From the NCBI GenBank assembly GCA_026985785.1, contig JALSPT010000163.1, positions 1 to 35,103 on the forward strand: 35,103 nucleotides of DNA, in the 5' to 3' direction. Of the stretch, positions 16,047 through 23,759 are shown one piece after another. The position numbers were made by a program, and so were the translations under genes. The notes below the pieces were generated by a model. It was given only the letters and a program-made list of their open reading frames with translations. It searched no databases and had not been told where the DNA came from. The stretch's first letter is position 1. Every line of letters begins with the position of its first letter. Source of the DNA: Anaerolineales bacterium (GTDB lineage: Bacteria > Chloroflexota > Anaerolineae > Anaerolineales > DRMV01).

Positions 16047-17066
16047 TCAATGGTACAGGAGGTACACCCATGCCCATAAAGGCACCAGGCCGCCTACGGC
16101 TATCAGCGCGAGGAAAGCAAGCGCCACGGTCAGCCAGTCGAGGCCTTCCTCGTCTGTTGGGGAAGATGGTGGGGGGGAGATGGTGGGGATGGGTTGGGAG
16201 CGCTCTGGTGGTTTCGCTGGGCGAGGTTGTGAGGTATGGGAAGGTGCCGTGAGATGGAGCAACACACGTCCCAACTGGTCGGCAGTGCGGTAGCGGGCTG
16301 CCGGTTCTTTGGCGAGGGTTTTCAGAATGACCTTTTCCAGCGGCTCCGGTAGGTCGGGCGCGTAGGTGCTGGGTGGAATAGGTGGTGCTTCCCGATGCAT
16401 GCGGGCGAGTTCTTCCGGGTCGTCGGAGAGGAAGGGCAGATGGCGGGTCAGAAGTTCGTAGAGTATGACGCCCAGCGAGTAGACGTCCGAGGCAGGTATG
16501 GGAGGGCGTCCGGCGGCCTGTTCGGGGGAGAAGTATTGCGGTGAGCCCCATCTGGGATGTGAGGAGGTGTCTTCGTCGGTAGGCGCTGCAATTGCCCGTG
16601 CGATGCCGAAATCGGTTACTTTGAGATGCCCATCGGCGGTGACCAGCATGTTTTGTGGCTTGACGTCGCAGTGTACCAGGCCGAGGCGATGCACATAGCC
16701 TATGCCTGCGCATGCCTGGATCAGCAGGTGGATGGCTTCGTCGGGGGGGAGGGGGGCCTGGGCGTCGATGATCTGCCGTAAGGTTTGGCCAGGGACATAC
16801 TCCATTACGATGAAGAGACGTTCTTCGTCGTACCCAAAATCGTAAACCGTGACGATGTTTGGATGGTTGAAACGAGCAGCAAGGGTGGCTTCGTGTTGGA
16901 ACCGTTCGCGCAGAGGGGCGTCGCGAGCGTATTCTGGGCGGAGGATTTTGAGAGCCACCGCGCGGTGAAGTGCGGTGTCGTAGGCGTAATAGACGTATGC
17001 CATCCCCCCGCGCCCCAGCAGGCGTTGAAGTTCGTAGCGGTTGGCCAGCAGATGAGGAGTTGTCAT
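16047..17066 (-). CDS. Membrane-anchored eukaryotic-type Ser/Thr kinase (PknB-like)
   Basis: A 339-residue Hanks-type kinase with one C-terminal membrane helix (about 311-336) and almost nothing outside. The glycine loop GRGGMAYVYYA (18-28), ATP lysine K40 (VALKIL), E59, catalytic HCDVKPQN (132-139, with D134 and N139), DFG (152-154), and SPQYFSPEQAAGRPP in the activation segment are all present. The HRD motif is HCD, so it is a non-RD kinase. A proline-rich linker precedes the membrane helix; there are no PASTA repeats. The ATG at 17066 gives the usual start just before the RYELQRLLGRGG segment; upstream codons run into non-coding sequence. Substrates are unknown. Confidence 0.9.
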   Translation of the reverse strand: MTTPHLLANRYELQRLLGRGGMAYVYYAYDTALHRAVALKILRPEYARDAPLRERFQHEATLAARFNHPNIVTVYDFGYDEERLFIVMEYVPGQTLRQIIDAQAPLPPDEAIHLLIQACAGIGYVHRLGLVHCDVKPQNMLVTADGHLKVTDFGIARAIAAPTDEDTSSHPRWGSPQYFSPEQAAGRPPIPASDVYSLGVILYELLTRHLPFLSDDPEELARMHREAPPIPPSTYAPDLPEPLEKVILKTLAKEPAARYRTADQLGRVLLHLTAPSHTSQPRPAKPPERSQPIPTISPPPSSPTDEEGLDWLTVALAFLALIAVGGLVPLWAWVYLLYH

Positions 17067-17097
17067 GGCGTGACCTGGACAGTCAAAGTGCGTAGGA

Positions 17098-17103
17098 ATT
17101 GTA
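17098..17103 (-). promoter_or_regulatory. Extended -10 promoter of the kinase gene
   Basis: The minus strand reads TGGTACAAT. The start would be near 17091, giving a 25-nt leader. No convincing -35 box. Confidence 0.4.
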
Positions 17104-17195
17104 CCAGAGGGCAAGAGATGGTGGTGGGCGCTCAGAAAGGTGCCACGGGGGCGTTTCACGGTGTTGAGAGAGACGCGCTGCAGACCCAGTTTGCC

Positions 17196-17396
17196 GGGTG
17201 CAAGCAAATGTCGTAGAAGCACTTTTCAGGATCTCACTCCTCCCCCGCCGCCTACGGCGGCCTCCCCCTCCCCTCCCTTCAGCAAGGGAGGGGAGGGGGG
17301 AAGGCGGAGGCTGTCCTCACGAAGGACAGCCTCCGCCAGGGGGTGGGGAGAGATCTGGCCATACGATAGCCTTATCTACAACATTTGAGTGCACCC
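17196..17396 (-). mobile_element. MITE-like element, copy 2 (201 bp, inverted)
   Basis: Near-identical to the element at 14784-14983 but in reverse orientation. Terminal repeats are 17196-17216 and 17376-17396. The 9-bp direct repeat CAGTTTGCC flanks it at 17187-17195 and 17397-17405, so this is an independent insertion. The same three hairpins are present. It lies between the divergent kinase and DUF4388 genes; with the two flanking promoters it fills the 435-base gap 17067-17501. Confidence 0.9.
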
Positions 17397-17412
17397 CAGT
17401 TTGCCCTCGCGT

Positions 17413-17441
17413 TTGACGCTATAGGTGAGTACAAGTATAAT
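17413..17441 (+). promoter_or_regulatory. Strong promoter of the DUF4388-GTPase genes
   Basis: TTGACG (17413-17418), 17-base spacer, TATAAT (17436-17441), close to consensus. The -35 box starts seven bases after the MITE target duplication. A second, weaker candidate is TTGACA (17453-17458) with CATCAT 16 bases on. Confidence 0.75.
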
Positions 17442-17501
17442 TCTTTTGCGTTTTGACAGGGCGCGACGTTTCAGCATCATCATTATCCACAGGGAGCCGC
17501 C

Positions 17502-18326
17502 ATGGCGCTCAAAGGGAATTTGCGTGATTTCTCGATCACGCAGTTGCTTAACCTCATCAACTTGGCCCGAAAGACGGGGGTGTTGCATATTCGGGGACCC
17601 GAATCGGAGGCCAATATCTACTTCAGAGAGGGCAAACTGGCGTATGCTGGCTTGAGCCACCAGCCCAATGATTTGGCCTCGGTGTTGTATCGGGAAAAGA
17701 AACTAACGGCAGGGCAATACAAGGCGATTAAGGCAAAAAGCGGCCATATTTCTGACAAAGCGTTGGGGCTATTGTTGGTCAATGCGGGATATCTCTCGCA
17801 AGAGGATATTTTGCGTAGTTTGCAAGCGGCATACGTTGAGGTGGTGCGCCGTTTGTTCGCGTGGGCGGAGGGCCTTTTTCGTTTTGATGCGCAAGCACCC
17901 CCGCCGGCGGATCGCATCCTCGTACGTGTGAATTTGGAGAACCTCATTATTGAGGGTGCGCGCCAGCTGCGAGAGTGGGAACAACTCCAAAAGGAGATTC
18001 CCAATCTGGATATGGCGCTGAAATTCACTGACCGCCCCGGAGCAAACCTGCGTAGCCTCAATTTGAGCGTGGAAGAATGGCGGGTGGTGTCTTACATCCA
18101 TCCTAAGAATACGATCCGGCAGATTGCCCGGGCGACCAAGATGAATGACTTGGAGATCCGGCGGATTGTGTACGGGTTGCTTCAGGCTGGCCTGGTGGAA
18201 CTGGTGAGGCCGGCGCAAAAAGAGATGGCACCACCCAAGCCCATCCGTACTGCACTGGAAGGCAAGTCTAAAGACGAGCAACGCTCGCTGGTCAATCGTT
18301 TGATTTCCCGCATTCGGGGTCTCTAA
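17502..18326 (+). CDS. DUF4388 (PATAN-type) protein with C-terminal winged helix
   Basis: A 274-residue protein. The N-terminal DUF4388 domain is MALKGNLRDFSITQLLNLINLARKTGVLHI...ANIYFREGKLAYA (residues 1-50 and onward to about 130). The C-terminal part, NTIRQIARATKMNDLEIRRIVYGLLQAGLVELV (about 202-236), looks like a winged helix. DUF4388 proteins are signalling proteins often encoded beside Ras-like GTPases and two-component systems. Here the GTPase gene follows after 35 bases and a giant kinase lies further on. AGGGAG sits five bases before the ATG. The biochemical activity is unknown; a partner or regulator of the GTPase is a reasonable inference. Confidence 0.85.
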   Translation: MALKGNLRDFSITQLLNLINLARKTGVLHIRGPESEANIYFREGKLAYAGLSHQPNDLASVLYREKKLTAGQYKAIKAKSGHISDKALGLLLVNAGYLSQEDILRSLQAAYVEVVRRLFAWAEGLFRFDAQAPPPADRILVRVNLENLIIEGARQLREWEQLQKEIPNLDMALKFTDRPGANLRSLNLSVEEWRVVSYIHPKNTIRQIARATKMNDLEIRRIVYGLLQAGLVELVRPAQKEMAPPKPIRTALEGKSKDEQRSLVNRLISRIRGL

Positions 18327-18361
18327 CTCCCTGTTTTATATCTTGACCGAGGAATTATGCC

Positions 18362-18901
18362 ATGCAGACAGTAAAAATTGTGGTCACGGGCCCCTTTAGC
18401 GCTGGCAAAACGGCTTTTATCCAGACTGTCAGCGAGATCGACGTCGTCTCCACGGAGCGCAAGATCAGTAGTGAGGCGGAAAAGATCAAAGACACCACGA
18501 CTGTAGCGATGGACTTTGGCCGCATCACGGTAGATGATGATCTTGTGCTTTACCTCTTCGGCACGCCGGGGCAGAGGCGCTTTGATTTTATGTGGGAAAT
18601 TCTTTCAGAGGGTATGCTGGGCTTTATCGTGTTGGTAGATAGCACGCGCCCCGAAACCTTCCGTGAAGCACGCAGTATTTTGGAAACCTTCCGCGCTTAT
18701 GCCCCAACGCCCTACGTTGTGGCTGCTAACAAGCAAGATCTGGAAGATGCCTGGGAGTTGGAAGACATGCGGATTGCTTTGCGGCTCGATCCGCAAGTAA
18801 AACTGGTGCCGTGCGTGGCAACGGACAAAGAGTCGGTGAAGAAGGTTTTGTTGGAGTTGTTGTTGAGTATTATGGAAGAGATCGAAGGTGGCGCTTCGTA
18901 A
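18362..18901 (+). CDS. Small Ras-like GTPase (COG2229-type)
   Basis: A 179-residue P-loop GTPase. G1 is GPFSAGKT (10-17), the switch II motif GTPGQRRF (67-74) keeps the glutamine, and NKQD (123-126) gives guanine specificity. The threonines at 45-47 (DTTTVAMDFG) are in the switch I position. Bacterial proteins of this type resemble MglA or Arf and act as molecular switches in polarity or signalling. Paired with the preceding DUF4388 protein, a combination seen in several phyla. No membrane anchor is evident. A terminator-like hairpin follows at 18956-18986. Confidence 0.9.
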   Translation: MQTVKIVVTGPFSAGKTAFIQTVSEIDVVSTERKISSEAEKIKDTTTVAMDFGRITVDDDLVLYLFGTPGQRRFDFMWEILSEGMLGFIVLVDSTRPETFREARSILETFRAYAPTPYVVAANKQDLEDAWELEDMRIALRLDPQVKLVPCVATDKESVKKVLLELLLSIMEEIEGGAS

Positions 18902-18903
18902 CG

Positions 18904-18931
18904 TTGACAAACGCAAGCACGCCTTCATAAG
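18904..18931 (+). promoter_or_regulatory. Possible promoter after the GTPase gene
   Basis: TTGACA (18904-18909), a 16-base spacer and CATAAG (18926-18931). It precedes the hairpin at 18956, so either a very short RNA or read-through into the hydrolase would result. Confidence 0.3.
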
Positions 18932-18955
18932 GAACCAGATACGTGGGGCAAGAGG

Positions 18956-18986
18956 GGGCGAGGTGGAAAAGCCTCGCCCTGTTTTC
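18956..18986 (+). terminator. Terminator-like hairpin after the GTPase gene
   Basis: An 8-bp stem (GGGCGAGG at 18956-18963 with CCTCGCCC at 18972-18979), an 8-base loop, then TGTTTTC. It would separate the DUF4388-GTPase pair from the hydrolase gene group. Confidence 0.6.
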
Positions 18987-19074
18987 ATCGGCTGGCAGGC
19001 GGTGCTCCCGAGGGTTGACCTGCGGGTGGGGGCGCTGGCCGAGAGGAAGATTGTGAAAACTGTGTGAGGCGTTT

Positions 19075-19902
19075 GTGTCATCAATTACTACGGATCAAGG
19101 CGTTGTTCATTACGAAGTGTTTGGCCGCGGCCAACCGGTGATTTTGCTGCACGGTTGGTTGGGCTCGTGGGGGGTGTGGCAGGAGACGATGGCCTACCTG
19201 GGGCAATATTATCGCGCCTATGCCCTGGATTTTTGGGGGTTTGGAGAGTCGGGTAAGAAGCGCGAGTCCTACGATGTTGCCGATTTTGTCAGCCTGGTTG
19301 ACCAGTTCATGGAACAATTGGGTATTGCTCAAGCGCCTTTGGTCGGCCATAGTATGGGCGGAACGGTGGCGTTGAGCGTGGCCATTCAATATCCCCATCG
19401 GGTGACCCGTGTCACGGTGATTGGGTCGCCAATTGACGGCAATTCCCTGGCTTTGGCACTCAAGTTGGCCGGTTATCGCCCGATTGCTTTCCTGGTGTAC
19501 CGTTTCATGCCTTTGCTTCAACTGGGTATTCGGTTGAGCTCACCGTTTGTGACCAAGGACCCCCGCTGGCCGGAAATGATGGATCGCGACCTTTCTCAGA
19601 CCACGCTGGAATCCTTCCTTCATAGCATTGCCTCTTTGCGCCGCACGAATTTACGCCCCTCTTTGCGCCAAATCCGCCAGCCCGTCCTCGGAATGTATGG
19701 CGATAAAGACGTGATCGTTAGCCCACGCCAGTGGATACCGCTTAAGCAGGGCGTGCCCCATGCTCAGATCGTGCGCTTTCGTGAGGCTGGGCATTTTATC
19801 ATGCTCGATCAGCCTCAGGCCTTTATGCATACCCTGCACGCTTTCCTGGATGGCCGTCCTGTAGTGAAAGATCACGGTGCTGAGGGCACAAGGCGAGTAT
19901 AA
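19075..19902 (+). CDS. Alpha/beta hydrolase
   Basis: A 275-residue alpha/beta-fold hydrolase. The oxyanion-region LLHGW (24-28), nucleophile elbow GHSMGG (S93), acid in GMYGDKDV (D210 or D212) and AGHFIML with H240 make a complete triad. A helical lid lies at about 130-185. The GTG at 19075 is taken as the start, with GAGG five bases upstream. The family includes lipases, esterases and MenH-type enzymes; no substrate can be named. The stop codon overlaps the next ATG (TAATG). A related but nucleophile-less paralogue is encoded at 31198-31986. Confidence 0.87.
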   Translation: MSSITTDQGVVHYEVFGRGQPVILLHGWLGSWGVWQETMAYLGQYYRAYALDFWGFGESGKKRESYDVADFVSLVDQFMEQLGIAQAPLVGHSMGGTVALSVAIQYPHRVTRVTVIGSPIDGNSLALALKLAGYRPIAFLVYRFMPLLQLGIRLSSPFVTKDPRWPEMMDRDLSQTTLESFLHSIASLRRTNLRPSLRQIRQPVLGMYGDKDVIVSPRQWIPLKQGVPHAQIVRFREAGHFIMLDQPQAFMHTLHAFLDGRPVVKDHGAEGTRRV

Positions 19903-20438
19903 TGGCGGTGGCGCCCAAGATGGTAGGCACAGAGGCCGTGCAAACAGCCTGGCAGGCCGCAATAGAGGAGATTCTGGGGCCGGAGCAAGACGTTTTGGGT
20001 GAGCGTTTGCCTTCCTGGCAAGGGGCTGTCGCGGCGCTGTGCGGTTACTATGGCGAGCGTGCGGGAAAAGGGCTAAGCGTGCGGATAGGGCGTGCTTTTG
20101 CGCGGCGCCTGGTTCCCCTGTTCGCGGAACAGGCGGGCTTTCAAAGCGCGGCATTCCGTTTTTTGCCCTGGCCGCGGAAGGTGGTGCGCGGCCTGGAACG
20201 GTTGGGAGCGTTCGCCCGCCAGTGGTTTGTTGTACCCGTTACGGTGGATGTGCAGGAAACAGAAATCGTGTGGCGTTTCGCCGCATGCCCCTTTGGGGCG
20301 ACGTGGGCGGGCAGTTGCGCGCTTTGGCAGGGTTTCTTGCAGGAAATACTCTACTGGCTTAGCGGCGGTCGTTGGTTTGCCGTGCACCTGGATGGTAAGA
20401 AGCCTCTTTTACGGGTGCCCCGGCGTCCGTTGCATTGA
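19902..20438 (+). CDS. Hypothetical protein, possibly V4R-like
   Basis: A 178-residue protein I cannot name with confidence. The pattern GYYGERAGKGLSVRIGRAFARRLVP in the first third, and AACPFGATWAGSCALWQGFLQEILYWLSGGRWFAV near the end, recall the V4R (4-vinyl reductase, hydrocarbon-binding) domain. In V4R a CPF-type cysteine is followed by a second cysteine and a GFL-helix. No membrane segments or signal peptide. It starts on the last base of the hydrolase stop (TAATG) and ends ten bases before the beta-helix gene, so it belongs to the same run. Ligand binding is inference from a weak resemblance. Confidence 0.6.
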   Translation: MAVAPKMVGTEAVQTAWQAAIEEILGPEQDVLGERLPSWQGAVAALCGYYGERAGKGLSVRIGRAFARRLVPLFAEQAGFQSAAFRFLPWPRKVVRGLERLGAFARQWFVVPVTVDVQETEIVWRFAACPFGATWAGSCALWQGFLQEILYWLSGGRWFAVHLDGKKPLLRVPRRPLH

Positions 20439-20447
20439 GTGCTCGCG

Positions 20448-21731
20448 ATGCTTAAAATCATTCTCCACGACGACCGGCATATTGCCCCCTTCAACGAGCC
20501 TGCGCGTGACTTGCGGATCCAGAACAAGCCGCTCTGGCTGGCGCAGCGTGACGTGCTGACGCCGTACGTCGACCGGGAAATCGAAATCCGCGCTGGTCAG
20601 CAACTGCCACCTATTCGGGAAGAGGTCATTGCTTATCGGGACAACCTCTTCTTCGACGAATTCTATTTGCGCGCTTTTCTGGAGGAAGCCCGCCGCCGCA
20701 ATAAACCGGTGCGCGCGGCTTTTTCTGCCAACGACCCGGCCTTTCGGGAGCACGCTCTCCCGCTTTCCATCTCCTATACGCCGCAGGGCGATATTTACCT
20801 TGCCGACCTCTGGTATTACCCCCACGGCACGGTGACGGATGAGGAGCCGGAACCTCTGGTGATCGATTTGCTGGCGCGTGAGATTGGCTACTATCACGTG
20901 CCCACTTATATGGCCACCGAACAGGGCGATCTGGTCTTTCAGGTGCCTTTGCGGGCCTTGATTGCCATCGATAGTTGGGTACACATTTTCATCGCCGATG
21001 TGGTGTTTGGCGTGTTTGCCCGCGGGGCGCGCTTCGAAGAGCGCCTCAACCGCGACCCCCTTTTCAAACTCAAAATCCTGGCCACGGCCATGTACGAAGG
21101 CAAACAGGTGCTTTCTTCTTCCCCGCTGGTGCAAGTAGGGCGCAATGTGGTGATCGACCCCACGGCGGTCATTCACGGCCCGACCATCATCGGCGACAAC
21201 GTCACCATCGGCGCCGGGGCGGTGATCGACAATTGCGTCATTGGTGATAACGTGAATGTCTCTCAAGGCTGCCAGTTGCTGCTTTCGGTGGTGGGGGATG
21301 GCGCTTTCTTGCCTTTCCGGGCGGCGCTCTTTATGACCACTTTCATGGACAACAGCATGGTAGCCCAAAACGCTTGCTTGCAGATGTGTGTGGTGGGGCG
21401 CAATACGTTCATTGGCGCGGGCACCACGTTTACCGATTTCAACTTGATTTCGGCGCCTATCAAAGCGCGCGATGGGCATGGCGTGTTGCGGGATTCCAAT
21501 CGCCCGGTGCTGGGCGGCTGTGTGGGGCACAATTGCCGTTTAGGCTCTGGATTGGTGATCTATCCTGCCCGGATGATTGAGTCCGACGTGGTTTTGGCGG
21601 CAACGCCGGAGCGCCGTGTGATTATGAAAGACGTCTCGTACGAAGAAAGCGACCACCACCATCTGCGAGGAGGCCATCGTCACCCGCGCCTCTATCCCCG
21701 CCCGGGTGAAACATCCTCTCAAAGTTGGTAG
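20448..21731 (+). CDS. Left-handed beta-helix (hexapeptide repeat) protein
   Basis: A 427-residue protein. The first 220 residues form an unrecognised domain (FNEPARDLRIQNKPLWLAQRD and an LPFS-type core). Hexapeptide repeats follow from about residue 228: VGRNVVIDPTAVIHGPTIIGDNVTIGAGAVIDNCVIGDNVNVSQG and a second set ending VVGRNTFIGAGTTFTDFN, with a loop between. The architecture resembles sugar-nucleotide pyrophosphorylase C-termini and acyltransferases, but no catalytic signature of either was found. The tail is histidine-rich (EESDHHHLRGGHRH). The ATG at 20448 is preferred to a GTG at 20439. It sits immediately before the acyl-ACP reductase homologue, so an acyl- or sugar-transfer role in lipid synthesis is possible. 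Confidence 0.7.
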   Translation: MLKIILHDDRHIAPFNEPARDLRIQNKPLWLAQRDVLTPYVDREIEIRAGQQLPPIREEVIAYRDNLFFDEFYLRAFLEEARRRNKPVRAAFSANDPAFREHALPLSISYTPQGDIYLADLWYYPHGTVTDEEPEPLVIDLLAREIGYYHVPTYMATEQGDLVFQVPLRALIAIDSWVHIFIADVVFGVFARGARFEERLNRDPLFKLKILATAMYEGKQVLSSSPLVQVGRNVVIDPTAVIHGPTIIGDNVTIGAGAVIDNCVIGDNVNVSQGCQLLLSVVGDGAFLPFRAALFMTTFMDNSMVAQNACLQMCVVGRNTFIGAGTTFTDFNLISAPIKARDGHGVLRDSNRPVLGGCVGHNCRLGSGLVIYPARMIESDVVLAATPERRVIMKDVSYEESDHHHLRGGHRHPRLYPRPGETSSQSW

Positions 21732-21735
21732 TGCC

Positions 21736-22836
21736 GTGGATACTTTCGCTTTCATCATTCACCCCATCGACCCCAAGCGAGACGTGAGCCGCAAGTTCCC
21801 TCTTTTGGGGCGCATTTTGACCGAGCGGCAGATTGACTTCTTTTCCACCTTTTTCCCTCCCGTGTATATCTCGGAGATTACCGGCATCACTTCGGAGGCC
21901 ACGGGCAAAGAGATCAAGGGATGGTTCGTTGCCTGCCCTTACACGCCCCGCCGGATGTTGGAACTGCCCGAAAGGGTGGTGTATCGCAAGATCATCCAGA
22001 CCGGTCGGCTGGCCGAGCGGCTGGGCGCTAAAATTTTAGGATTGGGCGCGTTTACTTCGGTAATTGGTGATGGCGGCCTGACCATCGCTCGGGCGTTGGA
22101 TGTGCCGGTCACCACGGGCGACGCTTACACCGTTGCCATCGCAGTGGAAGCCGTTTGGGAGGCCGCTCGCCTGATGGAGATCGACCCGTCCAATGCCGTG
22201 GCTGCCGTGGTTGGGGCCACAGGTGCGATCGGGCGAGTGGCTGCAACGCTCCTTGCACGGCGCGCAGGTGAGGTATACTTAATTGGGCGCCGCAGCGAGG
22301 CGCTGGAGGCCGTGCGGGAGCGTATTGCTGCCGACGGTGGACGGGCTGACCTTAAAATCAGTACCGAGATGAGTGACCTACGCAAGGCACAGTTGATCTT
22401 GACGGTAACCAGCGCGCTGGATGCCGTCGTAGAGCCTGAGCATCTCCAGCCCGGTAGTGTGGTCTGTGATGTGGCTCGCCCGCGAGATGTGTCGGCGCAG
22501 GTGGCAGCGGCGCGGCAGGACGTGCTCGTCATCGATGGCGGTATGGTGCAGGTGCCGGGGCCGGTGAATTTCCATTTCGACTTTGGTTTCCCTCCAGGAA
22601 AGGCCTATGCCTGCATGGCCGAAACGATGGCGCTGGCTTTGGAGGGACGCTTTGAAGATTACACGGTTGGCAAAGAAATTTCCCTCGCGCGGGTAGAGGA
22701 GATCGCCCGCATTGCCGGTAAGCATGGCTTTCGCTTGAGTGGTTTCCGCTCGTTTGAAAAAGCGGTAACCCCCGAACACATTGCTCGTGTACGTGCCCTG
22801 GCCAGGAAGCGGCGGGCGCAGCGGGCAGGGAGGTAG
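21736..22836 (+). CDS. Long-chain acyl-ACP reductase homologue (cyanobacterial AAR-like)
   Basis: A 366-residue protein homologous along its length to cyanobacterial acyl-ACP reductase, which turns fatty acyl-ACP into fatty aldehyde. Shared blocks are ILGLGAFTSVI, VTTGDAYTVAIAVEAVWEAARLMEIDPSNA, the NADPH loop VVGATGAIG (158-166), VIDGGMVQ, and YACMAETMALALEG, whose cysteine (C293) aligns with the acyl-carrying cysteine C294 of the Synechococcus enzyme as I recall that sequence. It is longer at the N-terminus. A GTG at 21736 gives a typical beginning; a GTG at 21706 would overlap the preceding gene. No aldehyde-deformylating oxygenase is encoded in the window. It may be annotated elsewhere as a shikimate dehydrogenase-like protein. 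Confidence 0.82.
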   Translation: MDTFAFIIHPIDPKRDVSRKFPLLGRILTERQIDFFSTFFPPVYISEITGITSEATGKEIKGWFVACPYTPRRMLELPERVVYRKIIQTGRLAERLGAKILGLGAFTSVIGDGGLTIARALDVPVTTGDAYTVAIAVEAVWEAARLMEIDPSNAVAAVVGATGAIGRVAATLLARRAGEVYLIGRRSEALEAVRERIAADGGRADLKISTEMSDLRKAQLILTVTSALDAVVEPEHLQPGSVVCDVARPRDVSAQVAAARQDVLVIDGGMVQVPGPVNFHFDFGFPPGKAYACMAETMALALEGRFEDYTVGKEISLARVEEIARIAGKHGFRLSGFRSFEKAVTPEHIARVRALARKRRAQRAGR

Positions 22837-22839
22837 ATT

Positions 22840-23733
22840 ATGGGCAAGGCTCGCATCTTGGTCGTGGAAGACGATCTGGACATCGCCAATATGTTACAGA
22901 TCTATTTTTCCAGTCAGGGGTACGATGTGGAAATTGCCCCTCGCGGTTACGACGCGTTGGAAAAAACCCGTCACAGTATGCCCCACCTCATTGTGCTGGA
23001 CATCATGCTCCCTGACATCGATGGGTATGAAGTCTGCCGCCGTTTGCGCACCAGCACCCGCACCAGCCACATCCCTGTGATCTTCCTGACGCAGAAAGAC
23101 GAGCGCAGTGACCGCCTGCAGGGGTTGGAATTAGGCGCGGATGATTACATCACCAAGCCGTTCGATATCGAAGAATTGCGGTTGCGGGTGCAAAATGCCA
23201 TTCGGCGGGCGGAGCGTGAGAGCCTGACCGACCCCCGCTCCGGCCTGCCGGCGGGGCGGCTGATCGAGGAGCAACTGCGGCGCATCATACGCACCGACGG
23301 CTGGGCGTTGATGGATATTCGCATCAACCATTACGATGCCTTTCGGGAAGTGTATGGCTTTGTGGCCGCCAACGATGTATTGCGTTTTACCGCCATGTTG
23401 CTCAATGAAGTGGTGGACGAATTGGGCGGGGCCGAGGATTTCATCGGCCATCCGGGAGACGAGAACTTTGTCGTCATTACCACCGAGGAGGCTGCAGCGC
23501 CTATTCGCGCCCGCCTCAAAGAGCGGTTTGCCGAAGAGGTCAAGAGCCACTACAACTTCATCGACCGCGAGCAAGGTTACATTACAGTAGAGGAACAAGG
23601 CAAACAACGGCGGGTGCCTTTGATGACGCTTTCCATCGGCATTGTATCGCCTTCGCAATATCAGTTCGCGGATATTCGCGAGATCACCGAACTGGCAGCG
23701 GAAGCGCGGCGTAAAGATCTGCCGGCTGCTTGA
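22840..23733 (+). CDS. Response regulator with degenerate GGDEF-like domain
   Basis: A 297-residue protein. The receiver domain (1-122) has D11/D12, phospho-acceptor D54, T84 and K106, so it should be phosphorylated. The second half starts with SLTDPRSGLPAGRLIEEQL, the usual lead-in of a diguanylate cyclase domain, but the signature is HPGDENF (204-210) in place of GGDEF, and the nucleotide-contacting residues are not those of active enzymes. Cyclic-di-GMP synthesis is therefore unlikely. A GGGAGG site lies before the ATG, four bases after the reductase. The histidine kinase gene starts 27 bases after it ends. Confidence 0.88.
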   Translation: MGKARILVVEDDLDIANMLQIYFSSQGYDVEIAPRGYDALEKTRHSMPHLIVLDIMLPDIDGYEVCRRLRTSTRTSHIPVIFLTQKDERSDRLQGLELGADDYITKPFDIEELRLRVQNAIRRAERESLTDPRSGLPAGRLIEEQLRRIIRTDGWALMDIRINHYDAFREVYGFVAANDVLRFTAMLLNEVVDELGGAEDFIGHPGDENFVVITTEEAAAPIRARLKERFAEEVKSHYNFIDREQGYITVEEQGKQRRVPLMTLSIGIVSPSQYQFADIREITELAAEARRKDLPAA

Positions 23734-23759
23734 GCACCCTCGCGAGGTCACGAGAGCCC

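Noticed and set aside
19895..19903. TATAAT-like sequence at the end of the first hydrolase gene
   Set aside because: It arises from codons GTA TAA plus the next ATG; no -35 box, and the genes look co-transcribed.
22840..23733. Active diguanylate cyclase
   Set aside because: The GGDEF signature is replaced by HPGDENF, so activity is not supported.
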